Shown: positions 36,009 through 44,472 of the stretch, piece after piece | Numbering within the stretch: position 1 is the stretch's first letter | How the letters are laid out: every line of letters starts with the position of its first letter | Origin: CAZCPB01 sp044223975 | Lineage (GTDB): Bacteria > Planctomycetota > Phycisphaerae > Phycisphaerales > UBA1924 | Direction: 5' to 3' | DNA: 60,202 nucleotides | NCBI GenBank assembly: GCA_044223975.1 | Contig: JBGALI010000024.1 | Location: 1-60,202, forward strand | Notes under the pieces: generated by a model | The model's database searches: none | The model's input: the letters and a program-made list of their open reading frames with translations, nothing else | Told to the model about the DNA's origin: nothing | Program-made: the position numbers and the translations under genes

Positions 36009-36551
36009 TCACGCGGGAGGACCCGGGACGATCTCGGCGCCGCACTCCGGGCATGCTGCCGCGGCGGGCAACCCGCGCAAGTCGTAGCGGCATCGCCGGC
36101 ACTCCCACGCTGCGCGTCGTGAGCGCAGCACGCGGCTGATCACCGGGGGCAAGGCGAGCAGAAGAGCCACGTAAACCAATTGCACCTGGACGAACCATGA
36201 GTAGAGGTACACACGCCAGTACCCCGGGCCGATGTGGCCGGTTGAAAACGGGTTCCACGGCACGAACCACCAGCCTGACTGGACCGCGTTCAGGTCCTTG
36301 GTTGCTGCTTCTCCGAGCGTCATCGCCGGGCGCGGGGCCGCGAAGCCCGGGGGCTGGTCGCCGAGCTGCACGATCAGCCGGCCCATGAAGAGCTGGACCC
36401 GATCACTCGTGCCCCACGGGCGCGAGGGGAACCCGCCGCCCTGCCAGTTGATCGCGACGAAGCAGCTCGCTGCCGCGCACGCCGCGATGAACGCCGCGGG
36501 GCCGAAGCCGCGGAGCCATATCGCGCGGACGAATCTCAACGTGGGCCGCAC
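36009..36551 (-). CDS. Short membrane zinc-ribbon protein
   Basis: 180 residues from a GTG at 36551. Helix about 15-35, a ~75-residue outer domain rich in Trp and Gly, helix about 118-140, ribbon CRRCRYD at 151-157 with CPECG at 167-171. It is one of the smallest members of the ten in this window and heads a two-gene unit with the paralogue at 35216-35971. Function unknown. Confidence 0.7.
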   Translation of the reverse strand: MRPTLRFVRAIWLRGFGPAAFIAACAAASCFVAINWQGGGFPSRPWGTSDRVQLFMGRLIVQLGDQPPGFAAPRPAMTLGEAATKDLNAVQSGWWFVPWNPFSTGHIGPGYWRVYLYSWFVQVQLVYVALLLALPPVISRVLRSRRAAWECRRCRYDLRGLPAAAACPECGAEIVPGPPA

Positions 36552-36621
36552 GCGGCGCAGTGTACCGCGCGAGCCGATTCGCTCGGATCATCAGAAAAAG
36601 CGGGATTACCTGGCGCGCGGT

Positions 36622-37455
36622 TTACCGCCTGCGGCTGCCGGGCGCCGCGGGCAGGTTCCGCACGGCCACGAGGTCGACATCGATCACCAGCGGCACGTTC
36701 TGCGGGCGCGTGGTGCTGAGCTGCGGGGGCGTCACGTTCATTTCGGCGGGGATGGTGATGCGGCGCTTGCCACCCACCTTCATCCCGTTGATGCCTTCCT
36801 GCATCGCGTCGAAACGCCCGCCGGGGCCGGACATCTCGCCGGGGAGCCAGATGTAGGGGTGGGCGGCATCGAGCTTCTGGATTTCCTTGCCGTCCTTGTC
36901 CTTGATCGTCTGGGCCGTGACCGCGACGAACTGCCCATCCGCGGTCTCGCCGTCGCCGGCCTTGAGGTCCTCGACCTGGAGCGCATCGACGACCTGGATC
37001 ACGAACATGAGGTCGGAGTTGGGTGGGATCACCGAGCCGTTGCCCTGGGGTCCGTACGCGAGCGCGGCAGGGACCGTGAGGCGGCGGATGCCACCGACCT
37101 TCATGCCCGGGATGCCCTTCTGCCAGCCGAGGATCATCGCCGGGAGCACGAACGACTCGGGCTGGCCGCGCCGGAACGCCGAGTCGAATTCCTTCCCGTC
37201 GGCCTTGAGCGTGCCGTGGTAGTACGCCACCGCGGCGCCGCCTTCCTTGAGCACGTACCCGTCGCCGATCTTAAGGTCCTCGATGATGAGGCCGCCCTCG
37301 AGTTCCTGCTTGTTCACCGCCGGGCCGTCGGGGACGGGGATGCCCTTGGGGGCCTCGGGCTGTGCCGCGGGTTTGGGCGGGGGCGGCGAGCTGACCTGCG
37401 CGAGCGCGGGGGAAGAGAGGCCGGCGGCCAGAACGAGGGCGAGCGGGAGGCGCAT
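36622..37455 (-). CDS. Exported double-FKBP peptidyl-prolyl isomerase
   Basis: 277 residues: signal peptide (cleavage near ALAQ), Pro/Ala linker, then two FKBP-fold domains. The first (about 53-165) has the canonical pattern VAYYHGTLKADGKEFDSAF, GWQKGIPGMKVGGIRRL, VPAALAYGPQG and IPPNSDLMFVIQVVD. The second (about 168-268) keeps FDAMQEGINGMKVGGKRRITIP and the final strand but lacks the AYG loop, so it is probably inactive. It likely assists folding in the periplasm. AAGGA precedes ATG 37455 at good spacing. Confidence 0.85.
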   Translation of the reverse strand: MRLPLALVLAAGLSSPALAQVSSPPPPKPAAQPEAPKGIPVPDGPAVNKQELEGGLIIEDLKIGDGYVLKEGGAAVAYYHGTLKADGKEFDSAFRRGQPESFVLPAMILGWQKGIPGMKVGGIRRLTVPAALAYGPQGNGSVIPPNSDLMFVIQVVDALQVEDLKAGDGETADGQFVAVTAQTIKDKDGKEIQKLDAAHPYIWLPGEMSGPGGRFDAMQEGINGMKVGGKRRITIPAEMNVTPPQLSTTRPQNVPLVIDVDLVAVRNLPAAPGSRRR

Positions 37456-37551
37456 CGGGGTCCTTTCGTGGAAACGGACAGGGTAGCCCGGGAGCGGGGC
37501 GCGGCGTGAGATTCACGCCACCGCCGGCGCATCGGCCGGTATAACAGCGTC

Positions 37552-39552
37552 GTGCGACTCCCCCGCTCCAAGGTCTACCGCGCGTTCCCGGAGCTTGACC
37601 GCTTCTCTGAGGAGCAGTGCGAGCGGTTCATGGGGGTGCTCCGCACGGGCCTGGTGCGGCGGGTCTGGCGGATCGCGGTGCAAGTCGCGGCCGCGCTGAC
37701 CGCGACAACGCTGGTGTACGTGGCGGTGCTCGGCGCGGTCGCGGGCGCCGAGGCGCTGGGCTGGAACGTGCACATTCCCAGGTCCGAGCCTGGGTGGTAC
37801 ACCTTCTGTGTCCTGTTCCTGCTGGCGACGCTGGGCACCGGCGCTGCAGCGTGGCTGTTCACCAAGGACCGGCTGGTCCGCCGCCAGATCCGGCGCGTGA
37901 TCCGGACGCGGGGATCGTGCGCCGCGTGCGGGTACGTGCTGGCCGGGCTGCCGGTGGCGTCGTCGATGGCGGTGAAGTGCCCGGAGTGCGCCTTTGAGGT
38001 CATGGTCGATCCGGCGCTGGGCGAGGTTGTGACCGACGGCGCGGGCGCGCCGAGGTTTCTTCCTTCGCCGGATATCGTGCCGGCGTTCAAGCGATGGCTG
38101 ACGCCGCGGAGGAGGAAGATGCTTCTCCGTGCCGGCGTGGGGGCGTGCGTGATGCTCGTGGTGCTCGCGGGGCTGGGGTGGGGCGGGTACGAGTGGTTCC
38201 TGCGGCGCCAGGCGGCCGCGGCGCGAGCGGATCGCACGGGGTTTGCGGGCCTGATTGAGCAGATCGAGAAGCACCAGCCGGCGGGGACCACGCCGGATTC
38301 TCCCGACGCGTGGGTGGCGCTCGAAGCGGCGTCCAAAGAGATGGCCCGGATTGACATTCAGGTGACGCGCGAGGGCGGCGTGGAGTATCCGGCCGATGTG
38401 AGGCCGGAAAACAGCTTCGATTTCCTGTGCCGGTCCGACGAATCGTCCGGCAAGAGCGACGAGGCCGCGGCAAAGGAGGCGATGAACCGGGACCTCGCGC
38501 GGAACCTCCTCGACGCGTACCGCCGTGCTGGAGTCTTCAGGATTCTGGATGACATGACCACCCGCCGCCGTGCTGCGCGGCCGCTCGAGGATCCCGGGCC
38601 GGGCTCATCGCTCATGGAACTTCAGCCTCGCGAGTCACGAACGCCGCGCAGAATGTCGCGGATGAACGCGGCGCGAATGAAACTCGCGATTGATGCTCAC
38701 GAGCTCTCGGAATTCACGTCGGCTCTTGAGGTCAATCTCGCGATGGTCCGCATGCTCAGGCAGAGCCCGCTGATATTCGACCACGCGGCCGCGATGAGTG
38801 TCGAATGGGCGACGCACAAGTGCATCAAGGATTTCCTGAGACGGCGGCCGGAGGTGCCCTGGGTGGACTCGATCCGGGAAGCGATGCAGCGCCAAGAAGG
38901 CGGGATCACTCTGGTGGAGCTGGTTGAATGCGACAAGCTCACCACTCTCGACGATGCGGCGTGGCTGTTCAGCGACCCGCGACGCGTGCGAGGAGGACGA
39001 TTTGCTCCCGAAATCAAGGCCATGGTGGAACTGCGAAGGGCGCCCGACAACCCGCTGGGTTCCTACTTTGAAACCCGGGCGGCTATCGTGTCCCACTTCC
39101 AGTCGCTGAGCGAAGCGGTGGCCGCCGAACCCTTCGAGCGTGCACGGTCAAACTACATCCAAGAATCCGAACTGACCATGGTAAATGTGCTCTGCGGCTC
39201 CTTCCCGGCTCTCATTGCATCGCTGGACCGACGAACGTTGGAAACAAGGGGTCTGTTGGTATGGCTTGCGTTGGAAAAGTTTCGGGGCATCCACGGCACG
39301 TATCCCGAGGCGCTTGACGTCCTCGTACCGTCATGCCTGAACGACATGCCACGGGACCCGTATTCCGGACGCGCTTTCTGCTATCGCCGCGTCGAAAACG
39401 GGGATGGGGGATCATTTCTGCTGTACAGCGTCGCGGCCGACGGTATCGACAACGGTGGCAAACCCTCGAATGACGAGTACGAAGCCCTTCAGCCTGGCGT
39501 CATCGGCTTTGACTACATCCTCGGTCCCACGAACGTCACTCCTGCTCGATAA
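37552..39552 (+). CDS. Membrane zinc-ribbon protein, tandem paralogue 1 (666 aa)
   Basis: 666 residues from a GTG at 37552. It opens RLPRSKVYRAFPELDRFS, then helices at about 41-62 and 82-103, ribbon CAACGYV at 123-129 with CPEC at 143-146, the conserved RFLPSPDIVPAFKRWLTPRR, a third helix (about 193-212), and a ~430-residue helical domain ending with FLLYSVAADGIDNGG. The last segment resembles the end of planctomycetal secretion pseudopilin-like proteins only superficially. Collinear with the next gene over its whole length, so a tandem duplication. The ribbon's last Cys is followed by Ala, not Gly. Confidence 0.8.
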   Translation: MRLPRSKVYRAFPELDRFSEEQCERFMGVLRTGLVRRVWRIAVQVAAALTATTLVYVAVLGAVAGAEALGWNVHIPRSEPGWYTFCVLFLLATLGTGAAAWLFTKDRLVRRQIRRVIRTRGSCAACGYVLAGLPVASSMAVKCPECAFEVMVDPALGEVVTDGAGAPRFLPSPDIVPAFKRWLTPRRRKMLLRAGVGACVMLVVLAGLGWGGYEWFLRRQAAAARADRTGFAGLIEQIEKHQPAGTTPDSPDAWVALEAASKEMARIDIQVTREGGVEYPADVRPENSFDFLCRSDESSGKSDEAAAKEAMNRDLARNLLDAYRRAGVFRILDDMTTRRRAARPLEDPGPGSSLMELQPRESRTPRRMSRMNAARMKLAIDAHELSEFTSALEVNLAMVRMLRQSPLIFDHAAAMSVEWATHKCIKDFLRRRPEVPWVDSIREAMQRQEGGITLVELVECDKLTTLDDAAWLFSDPRRVRGGRFAPEIKAMVELRRAPDNPLGSYFETRAAIVSHFQSLSEAVAAEPFERARSNYIQESELTMVNVLCGSFPALIASLDRRTLETRGLLVWLALEKFRGIHGTYPEALDVLVPSCLNDMPRDPYSGRAFCYRRVENGDGGSFLLYSVAADGIDNGGKPSNDEYEALQPGVIGFDYILGPTNVTPAR

Positions 39553-39572
39553 ACCCCTGGAACCCAACTCAC

Positions 39573-41576
39573 GTGCGACTCCCTGCCTCCAAGGTCTACC
39601 GCGCGTTCCCGGAGCTTGACCGGTTCTCAGATGAGCAATGCGAGCACTTTCTCGTCGCGGCGCGGCGCGGCAGGCGGCAGCGGGTGGGGCGGTTCGTGCT
39701 TCAGCTTCTTGCCTTGCTGATTGCGCTGGCCGTCGGCGCGGGCGCGTACTGGGGCCTGACCCGCGTGACGGTGCTCAACCCGACCAGGATCGGCTCCGGC
39801 ACGATCGCGGATGTGGTCTTCGGCATTGCCCTGGTGCTCGAGCTCGGCGCAGGCGGGCTGGCGTGGCTGCTGGCCAAGGACCGGCTGCTGCGCGGGCGGA
39901 TCCGGAGAGTTCTGAACACCCGCGGCTCGTGCGCGGCGTGCGGGTATGTACTGGCCGGGCTTCCCGTGAGCGCCGACGGGCACGTCACCTGCCCGGAGTG
40001 CGGGTACCGGCTCCTTGCCGACGGCTCGCTCGGGGAGATCGCGCCCGACGCGACGGGCGCCAACAGGTTTCTGCCGTCGCCGGATGTGGTGCCCGCGTTC
40101 GAGCGATGGCTCACGCCGCGCCGGGTGCGCGTGATCAAGCGCCTGGCGATCGGCGTGCCGGCGTCTATCGTGCTGCTGGTGCTGGTGGCCTGGGGCGGGT
40201 ACGAGTGGTTCCTGCACCGGCAAGCCGCGGAGGCCCGCGCGGCACGGACGGGGTTCCGTGAGCTTGCCGCGCTCATGGAGGGACGCCAGCCCGCGGGCGC
40301 CGGAACGTCCTCGCCCGACGCGTGGGACAGCTTCGGGCGCGCCGCGCTCCTCATGGCACGCACGGACATCGAGGTCACACGGAAGGGGGCTTTCGAGTAT
40401 CCGCCGACGCTGCGCCCGGAGTACACGTTCGGGTTCGTGTATTCGGACCCCGACGCGTGGCTGGATCCGAATGTGGGGATGTCCCGCGAGCAGTTGCGGC
40501 GGTTTGCGATTGATCTCATCGAGGCGTACCGCGGGGCGGGGGTGCCCGAAGCGTTCAACGAGATGGCCGGCTGCAAGCGGGCTTCGCGCCGCCTGGTCGA
40601 CCCAGGCCCTGCCGCGCCCATGGTCCAGACCCAGTTCACGCCGGAGCTCCAGTCCGTGTGGGTCATCTCAACCATGAACGCGGCACGGATGCACCTGGCG
40701 CTCGAACACAAAGATCGGGAGGAGTTTGCCGCGGCGCTTGAGGCCAACCTCGCCCTGGTTCGGATGCTCCGCCAGGGCGTGGCCTTCATGGATCGGAGCC
40801 TCGCGAGCCCGGTCCTGAACACCACGCTGGCGCGGGTCAGGGAGTGCTTGGCGACGCGCCCCGATGTCACCTGGGTGGCCGCGATAGACAGCGCGATCGA
40901 ACGTCAGCGGATCGATGTGCCGTTCGCTTCGGTGCTCGAGAGCGAGCGGCTGATGGCCCTCGACACGATCGACTGGGTCTTCTCCGACGCGGACCGAGCG
41001 CGGTGGGACCGGTACTCGACGGCGCTCAACGCGTTCCTCTCGCAGTGGGGCATCACGCCGCACGCTCTTCTGGGCACGTACCGGCAGAATCGCGACGCGA
41101 TCACCGCTCGCTTCGACGAGGCGATCCTGAGAGCCGCGGCGGAGCCGTTCCAGCGGCCGCCGGCGAGCGGGCTGCAAAGCTCAAACCTGCTGCTGGTCAA
41201 CACATTCTGGGCGACGGTCTGGATGATGCCTGAGAGCGCCGACCGCGAGATGCTCTTGGAGCGGAGTCTGGTGTTGCTAGTGGCGCTGGAGAAGCATCGG
41301 TGCGAAAACGGGGAGTACCCCGAGAGGCTGCTGAGCCTCGTCCCACCGCTTTCGCCGCTCGCGCTGCGCGATCCGTGGTCGGGTTCGGAGTTCCGGTACC
41401 GGCGCGTGCCGGCGCGCGGCGGCGCGGCGCCGACGTTCCTGCTCTACAGCATCGGCGCCGACGGCGTGGACAACGGTGGAACACCGGCCGCGAACGACTA
41501 CTCGGCGCTGTGGTCGGGCGCGGCGGGTGTGGACTACGTCATCAGCCCCATCACGCCATCGCCCGCGCCCAAATGA
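39573..41576 (+). CDS. Membrane zinc-ribbon protein, tandem paralogue 2 (667 aa)
   Basis: 667 residues from a GTG at 39573, 20 bases after the previous gene. It shares the opening RLPASKVYRAFPELDRFSD, three helices, ribbon CAACGYV (120-126)/CPECGY (140-145), RFLPSPDVVPAFERWLTPRR and the C-terminal FLLYSIGADGVDNGG. Identity looks highest in the first 250 residues and at the extreme C-terminus, lower in the middle. The duplicate ends inside the hairpin region used as terminator by the convergent deoxyhypusine-synthase gene. Function unknown. Confidence 0.8.
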   Translation: MRLPASKVYRAFPELDRFSDEQCEHFLVAARRGRRQRVGRFVLQLLALLIALAVGAGAYWGLTRVTVLNPTRIGSGTIADVVFGIALVLELGAGGLAWLLAKDRLLRGRIRRVLNTRGSCAACGYVLAGLPVSADGHVTCPECGYRLLADGSLGEIAPDATGANRFLPSPDVVPAFERWLTPRRVRVIKRLAIGVPASIVLLVLVAWGGYEWFLHRQAAEARAARTGFRELAALMEGRQPAGAGTSSPDAWDSFGRAALLMARTDIEVTRKGAFEYPPTLRPEYTFGFVYSDPDAWLDPNVGMSREQLRRFAIDLIEAYRGAGVPEAFNEMAGCKRASRRLVDPGPAAPMVQTQFTPELQSVWVISTMNAARMHLALEHKDREEFAAALEANLALVRMLRQGVAFMDRSLASPVLNTTLARVRECLATRPDVTWVAAIDSAIERQRIDVPFASVLESERLMALDTIDWVFSDADRARWDRYSTALNAFLSQWGITPHALLGTYRQNRDAITARFDEAILRAAAEPFQRPPASGLQSSNLLLVNTFWATVWMMPESADREMLLERSLVLLVALEKHRCENGEYPERLLSLVPPLSPLALRDPWSGSEFRYRRVPARGGAAPTFLLYSIGADGVDNGGTPAANDYSALWSGAAGVDYVISPITPSPAPK

Positions 41577-41601
41577 AAAGAGCCCGGGGTCGGCCCGGGC
41601 T
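41576..41601 (-). terminator. Rho-independent terminator of the deoxyhypusine-synthase-like gene
   Basis: Stem AGCCCGGG (41581-41588) pairs with CCCGGGCT (41594-41601) around GTCGG. On the minus strand it is followed by CTTTTC. It abuts the stop codon of the plus-strand zinc-ribbon gene. Confidence 0.75.
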
Positions 41602-41635
41602 CCAGCGTGTTGTTGCTCGTGCGTGCGCGGACCGG

Positions 41636-42766
41636 TCAGCGGGCGCCGGCCCGCTTCTTGCCCGCCGCCGTCGCGGGCGCCTTCTCGAACAGCTCGCTGA
41701 ACTTGAAGGCCTTGCGCTTCTTCCACTCGGCGCGGTGGAACGCGTCGCTGGCGAGCAGCGGGAACAGTGCCGTCAGCTCGCCGAAGACCATCTGCTCGTG
41801 CACGACATCGACCTTGCCCCACGAGCAGGCTTCGCGGAGAGTGGAGCCCGAGAGGGCGCCGTCGCGCGAGTCGGCGACGGTCATCTGGATGGCGTACTTG
41901 TGCATGCCGATGTCGCCGCGGGCCTTGCCGCCCTTGCGCTCGTTCAGCAACTCGGCCGCGACGACGATGTCCTGGGCGAAGTTCTTGGGGACGCCGCCGC
42001 CGAGCATGAGCAGGCCGGTGTCCTTGCAGGCCAGCTTGATGTCGGTCAGTTCGCGGAAGTCTTTGCCGGAGTCGATGGCGACCTGGCCTCGGCCTTCTTC
42101 GATGGCTTCGGTCTGCTGGAGGACGATGCCAAAGCCGGCGGAGCAGTCGCTGAAGGCGGGGCAGAAGATCGGAACTCGCTTCTGGTACGCGGTCTTGACG
42201 ATGCTCTCGTTCTTCGCGAACTTGGGATTGCGCGCGAGGAAGGCGCCCATGGCCTCGATGAACTCGCGGCTGGAGTAGGCGCCGGGCTCGAACAGGTCGA
42301 AGACTTCCTTGGTCGCCGCGTCGCAGGCGCGGAGATCATCCTCATCGATGTACGTGTCGTAGATGCGGTCGATCATCATGTTCCGCAGCGTCATGTCGTC
42401 GACGGGCGGGGCCTCGGGGCTGCCGGGGGCGATGTAGTGCTTGAAGCCCAGGCCCTCGAAGAAGTCCTGGTCGACGATGTTGGCGCCGGTGGACACGATC
42501 GCGTCCACCATGTTGTTCTCAAGGAGCGTGACGATCGCCTTCTTGAGGCCCGCGCTGATGAGCGACCCCGCGAGGGTCAGGATCACCGCGCACTCCTTGT
42601 CCTTGAGCATCATCGAGTAGATGTCGCAGGCATTCGCGAGCGTGCGGCTCGTGTACGCCATCTCGCGGTAGCTGTCGATGATCGACCGGGCATCAAACCC
42701 CGTGATGTCGATGTGCTCGATGGGGCGGGAGAGCAGTTCCTTCTTGGTCCACTTCTGCGTTGCCAT
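41636..42766 (-). CDS. Deoxyhypusine-synthase-like protein
   Basis: 376 residues of the deoxyhypusine synthase superfamily, which in eukaryotes and archaea moves the aminobutyl group of spermidine to eIF5A. NAD-site glycine blocks are visible (LAGSLISAGLKKAI, LLMLGGGVPKNF), and the catalytic-lysine motif REACSWGKVDVV is intact (Lys318). Bacteria lack eIF5A; characterised bacterial relatives include homospermidine synthases, so a polyamine-forming role is likely but unproved. ATG 42766 has GAAGAG at good spacing; ATG 42772 is the alternative. speA lies 4 kb away. A terminator follows the gene. Confidence 0.9.
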   Translation of the reverse strand: MATQKWTKKELLSRPIEHIDITGFDARSIIDSYREMAYTSRTLANACDIYSMMLKDKECAVILTLAGSLISAGLKKAIVTLLENNMVDAIVSTGANIVDQDFFEGLGFKHYIAPGSPEAPPVDDMTLRNMMIDRIYDTYIDEDDLRACDAATKEVFDLFEPGAYSSREFIEAMGAFLARNPKFAKNESIVKTAYQKRVPIFCPAFSDCSAGFGIVLQQTEAIEEGRGQVAIDSGKDFRELTDIKLACKDTGLLMLGGGVPKNFAQDIVVAAELLNERKGGKARGDIGMHKYAIQMTVADSRDGALSGSTLREACSWGKVDVVHEQMVFGELTALFPLLASDAFHRAEWKKRKAFKFSELFEKAPATAAGKKRAGAR

Positions 42767-42921
42767 GGGCATCTCTTCTCTTTGGCGACTGCCCCCCGAG
42801 CCGCGGACGGGAACTCGCGCCCCGGGGGTGGCGGGGCGACGCAGAACAATATGCGCGGCAGGCCGGGAAGTTCGTGGCGCGGGGCCTGTCCCGGCGGGCT
42901 GAGCCGAGCGACAATGAAGCC

Positions 42922-43410
42922 ATGCGGCGGTCGCTTGCGCTCTGGACCGGGATCACTCTCGCGGCAGGCTCGCTGGCCCTCTGGCTGGCGAGCCTGTGGG
43001 TGATCTCGTACCGGCCGAATACGGCGTGGGGTTCACCGACCTTCGCGCTCTGCAACGGCGAGCTGTGGGTGACCACCGGGGGGACGTATTTCCCGCCCGA
43101 CCTTGCCGCGATGCACGCCTGGCCGCGGGCCGAGACCTTCACGCGCCTGCGCTGGTGGCCCGAGGATGCGTGGTTCGGGAGCTACACCATCAGCGGCGCG
43201 CTGAACTGGTGGAACCTGAGGGTGCCACTGTGGGCGCCGTTCGCCGCGGGGGTGCTGCTTGCCGCGTGCGGGCACCCCGCTTGGCGCAGGCGCCGATTGA
43301 CGCGCGAGGGCAAGTGTCCCCGGTGCGCCTACGACGTGCGCGGCCTCAAGGACGTGTGCCCCGAGTGCGGAGGGCCGATCAGTCCGCCTCCGTCCCCTTC
43401 ACCGCGTTGA
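42922..43410 (+). CDS. Short membrane zinc-ribbon protein
   Basis: 162 residues from ATG 42922. Helix about 7-29, ~65-residue outer domain (Trp-rich, GGTYFPPDLAAMHAWPR), helix about 100-116, then ribbon CPRCAYD at 132-138 with CPECG at 147-151 and a Pro/Ser tail. The last 32 bases overlap the end of the convergent aquaporin gene. Function unknown; member of the ten-protein ribbon set. Confidence 0.75.
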   Translation: MRRSLALWTGITLAAGSLALWLASLWVISYRPNTAWGSPTFALCNGELWVTTGGTYFPPDLAAMHAWPRAETFTRLRWWPEDAWFGSYTISGALNWWNLRVPLWAPFAAGVLLAACGHPAWRRRRLTREGKCPRCAYDVRGLKDVCPECGGPISPPPSPSPR

Positions 43411-44023
43411 ACGCCACCGCCGCCAGAACGCCGCCGATGAGCGGGCCCACGGTGTAAATGATGAACACGCTGCTCGGGACCGCGATGCCGCGGACGAGCG
43501 CGTACAGCGCCGGGCCCAGCCCGACGGCCGGGTTGAGGGCGCCGCCGCTCACCGGACCGATGGCCACCGCCGACGCGGCCACGGTGAAGCCGATCGCCAC
43601 GCCGTAGAAGCCGTTCCCCGCGGTCTTCCTGTGCGTGGCCACGTGGAGCACCACGCTGGCCAGGGCGAACGTGAACACCGCCTCGCCGGCGATGGCGATG
43701 CCCATCGAGACGTCCTTGCCCGGCTCGGCGAAGAAGACCTTGCCCGTGAGCACGTGCGCGAGGGCCGCGGCCGCGAACGCCGCCAGGATCTGCGTCGCGA
43801 TGTACGGACCGGCGTCCTTGGCTGCACACTTGCCGCGGAGCAGCACCGCCGCCGTTACCGCGGGGTTGTAGTGCGCCCCGCTGATGTGCGCGCCCAGGTA
43901 GACCATCACCATCAGCATGGCGCCGATGGCGATGGGCGCCAGGACCGAGCCGGACGCGACCGCGAGGGCGATGGTCAGGACGAGGAAGAATGTGCCGATG
44001 AACTCGACGATGTACTTGGGCAT
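43379..44023 (-). CDS. Aquaporin-family (MIP) channel with NPAV second box
   Basis: 214 residues, six hydrophobic helices and both half-helix boxes: HYNPAVT (Asn53-Ala55) and GGALNPAVGLGP (Asn164-Ala166). ATG 44023 follows AGGAG after a few bases. The residue after the second NPA is Val167 where nearly all aquaporins have the selectivity-filter Arg, so the pore may pass solutes other than, or larger than, water. It is the last gene of a leftward run with the repeat-domain genes, and its 3' end overlaps the convergent zinc-ribbon gene by 32 bases. Confidence 0.88.
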   Translation of the reverse strand: MPKYIVEFIGTFFLVLTIALAVASGSVLAPIAIGAMLMVMVYLGAHISGAHYNPAVTAAVLLRGKCAAKDAGPYIATQILAAFAAAALAHVLTGKVFFAEPGKDVSMGIAIAGEAVFTFALASVVLHVATHRKTAGNGFYGVAIGFTVAASAVAIGPVSGGALNPAVGLGPALYALVRGIAVPSSVFIIYTVGPLIGGVLAAVAFNAVKGTEAD

Positions 44024-44052
44024 CAGGAGGCTCCGTAGAACGGGCCGCCATG

Positions 44053-44439
44053 CTAACGAGGTTTTGTTCGATCTGCTCCGCCGGGATTCGGCCCTTCCGG
44101 CCAGGGACCGGGCGGCTCCTTCCCCGCGTACAGGCGGTGCCATTCGGCGGCGGACAAATCCGGGCCCGCCGGCTTCTCCGGCTTCCAGATGCCGCGGGAC
44201 ATGTCGAAGGTCCCGACGACCTTCTCGGTTCCGCCCACCTTGCACAGCGTCAGGTCCAGCCACGACCCGCTGTCGCGGAACGAGTACCCGCCGCACACCC
44301 ACGGCCCCTTCACCAGGACGATGGCGCGTTTGCCCGATGGCACGTGCGTGATGCGCACGTCGAGCTCTTCCCAGAAGTCCTTGCGGAGCCAGGTCTCGAG
44401 CGTCCACGAACCGGCGTGAACGGCGCTGCCGTGTGACAT
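44053..44439 (-). CDS. Single-copy homologue of the repeat domain in the upstream gene
   Basis: 128 residues, no signal peptide. Residues about 9-92 (WTLETWLRKDFWEELDVRI...HVPSGKRAIVLV...LDLTLCKVGG...TFDMSRGIWK) match the unit found four times in the 578-residue protein encoded 33 bases upstream: a Trp/aromatic start, a turn with S/TG, a hydrophobic VLDL-like strand, then a LxLxLxK strand and a final aromatic. An A/D-A-x-W/L-x-R-L helix follows in both. No known family is recognised. Co-transcribed with it and the aquaporin gene. Confidence 0.7.
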   Translation of the reverse strand: MSHGSAVHAGSWTLETWLRKDFWEELDVRITHVPSGKRAIVLVKGPWVCGGYSFRDSGSWLDLTLCKVGGTEKVVGTFDMSRGIWKPEKPAGPDLSAAEWHRLYAGKEPPGPWPEGPNPGGADRTKPR

Positions 44440-44472
44440 CGGACCAGAGGGTAGCGGCCCCGGGCAGCGCGT

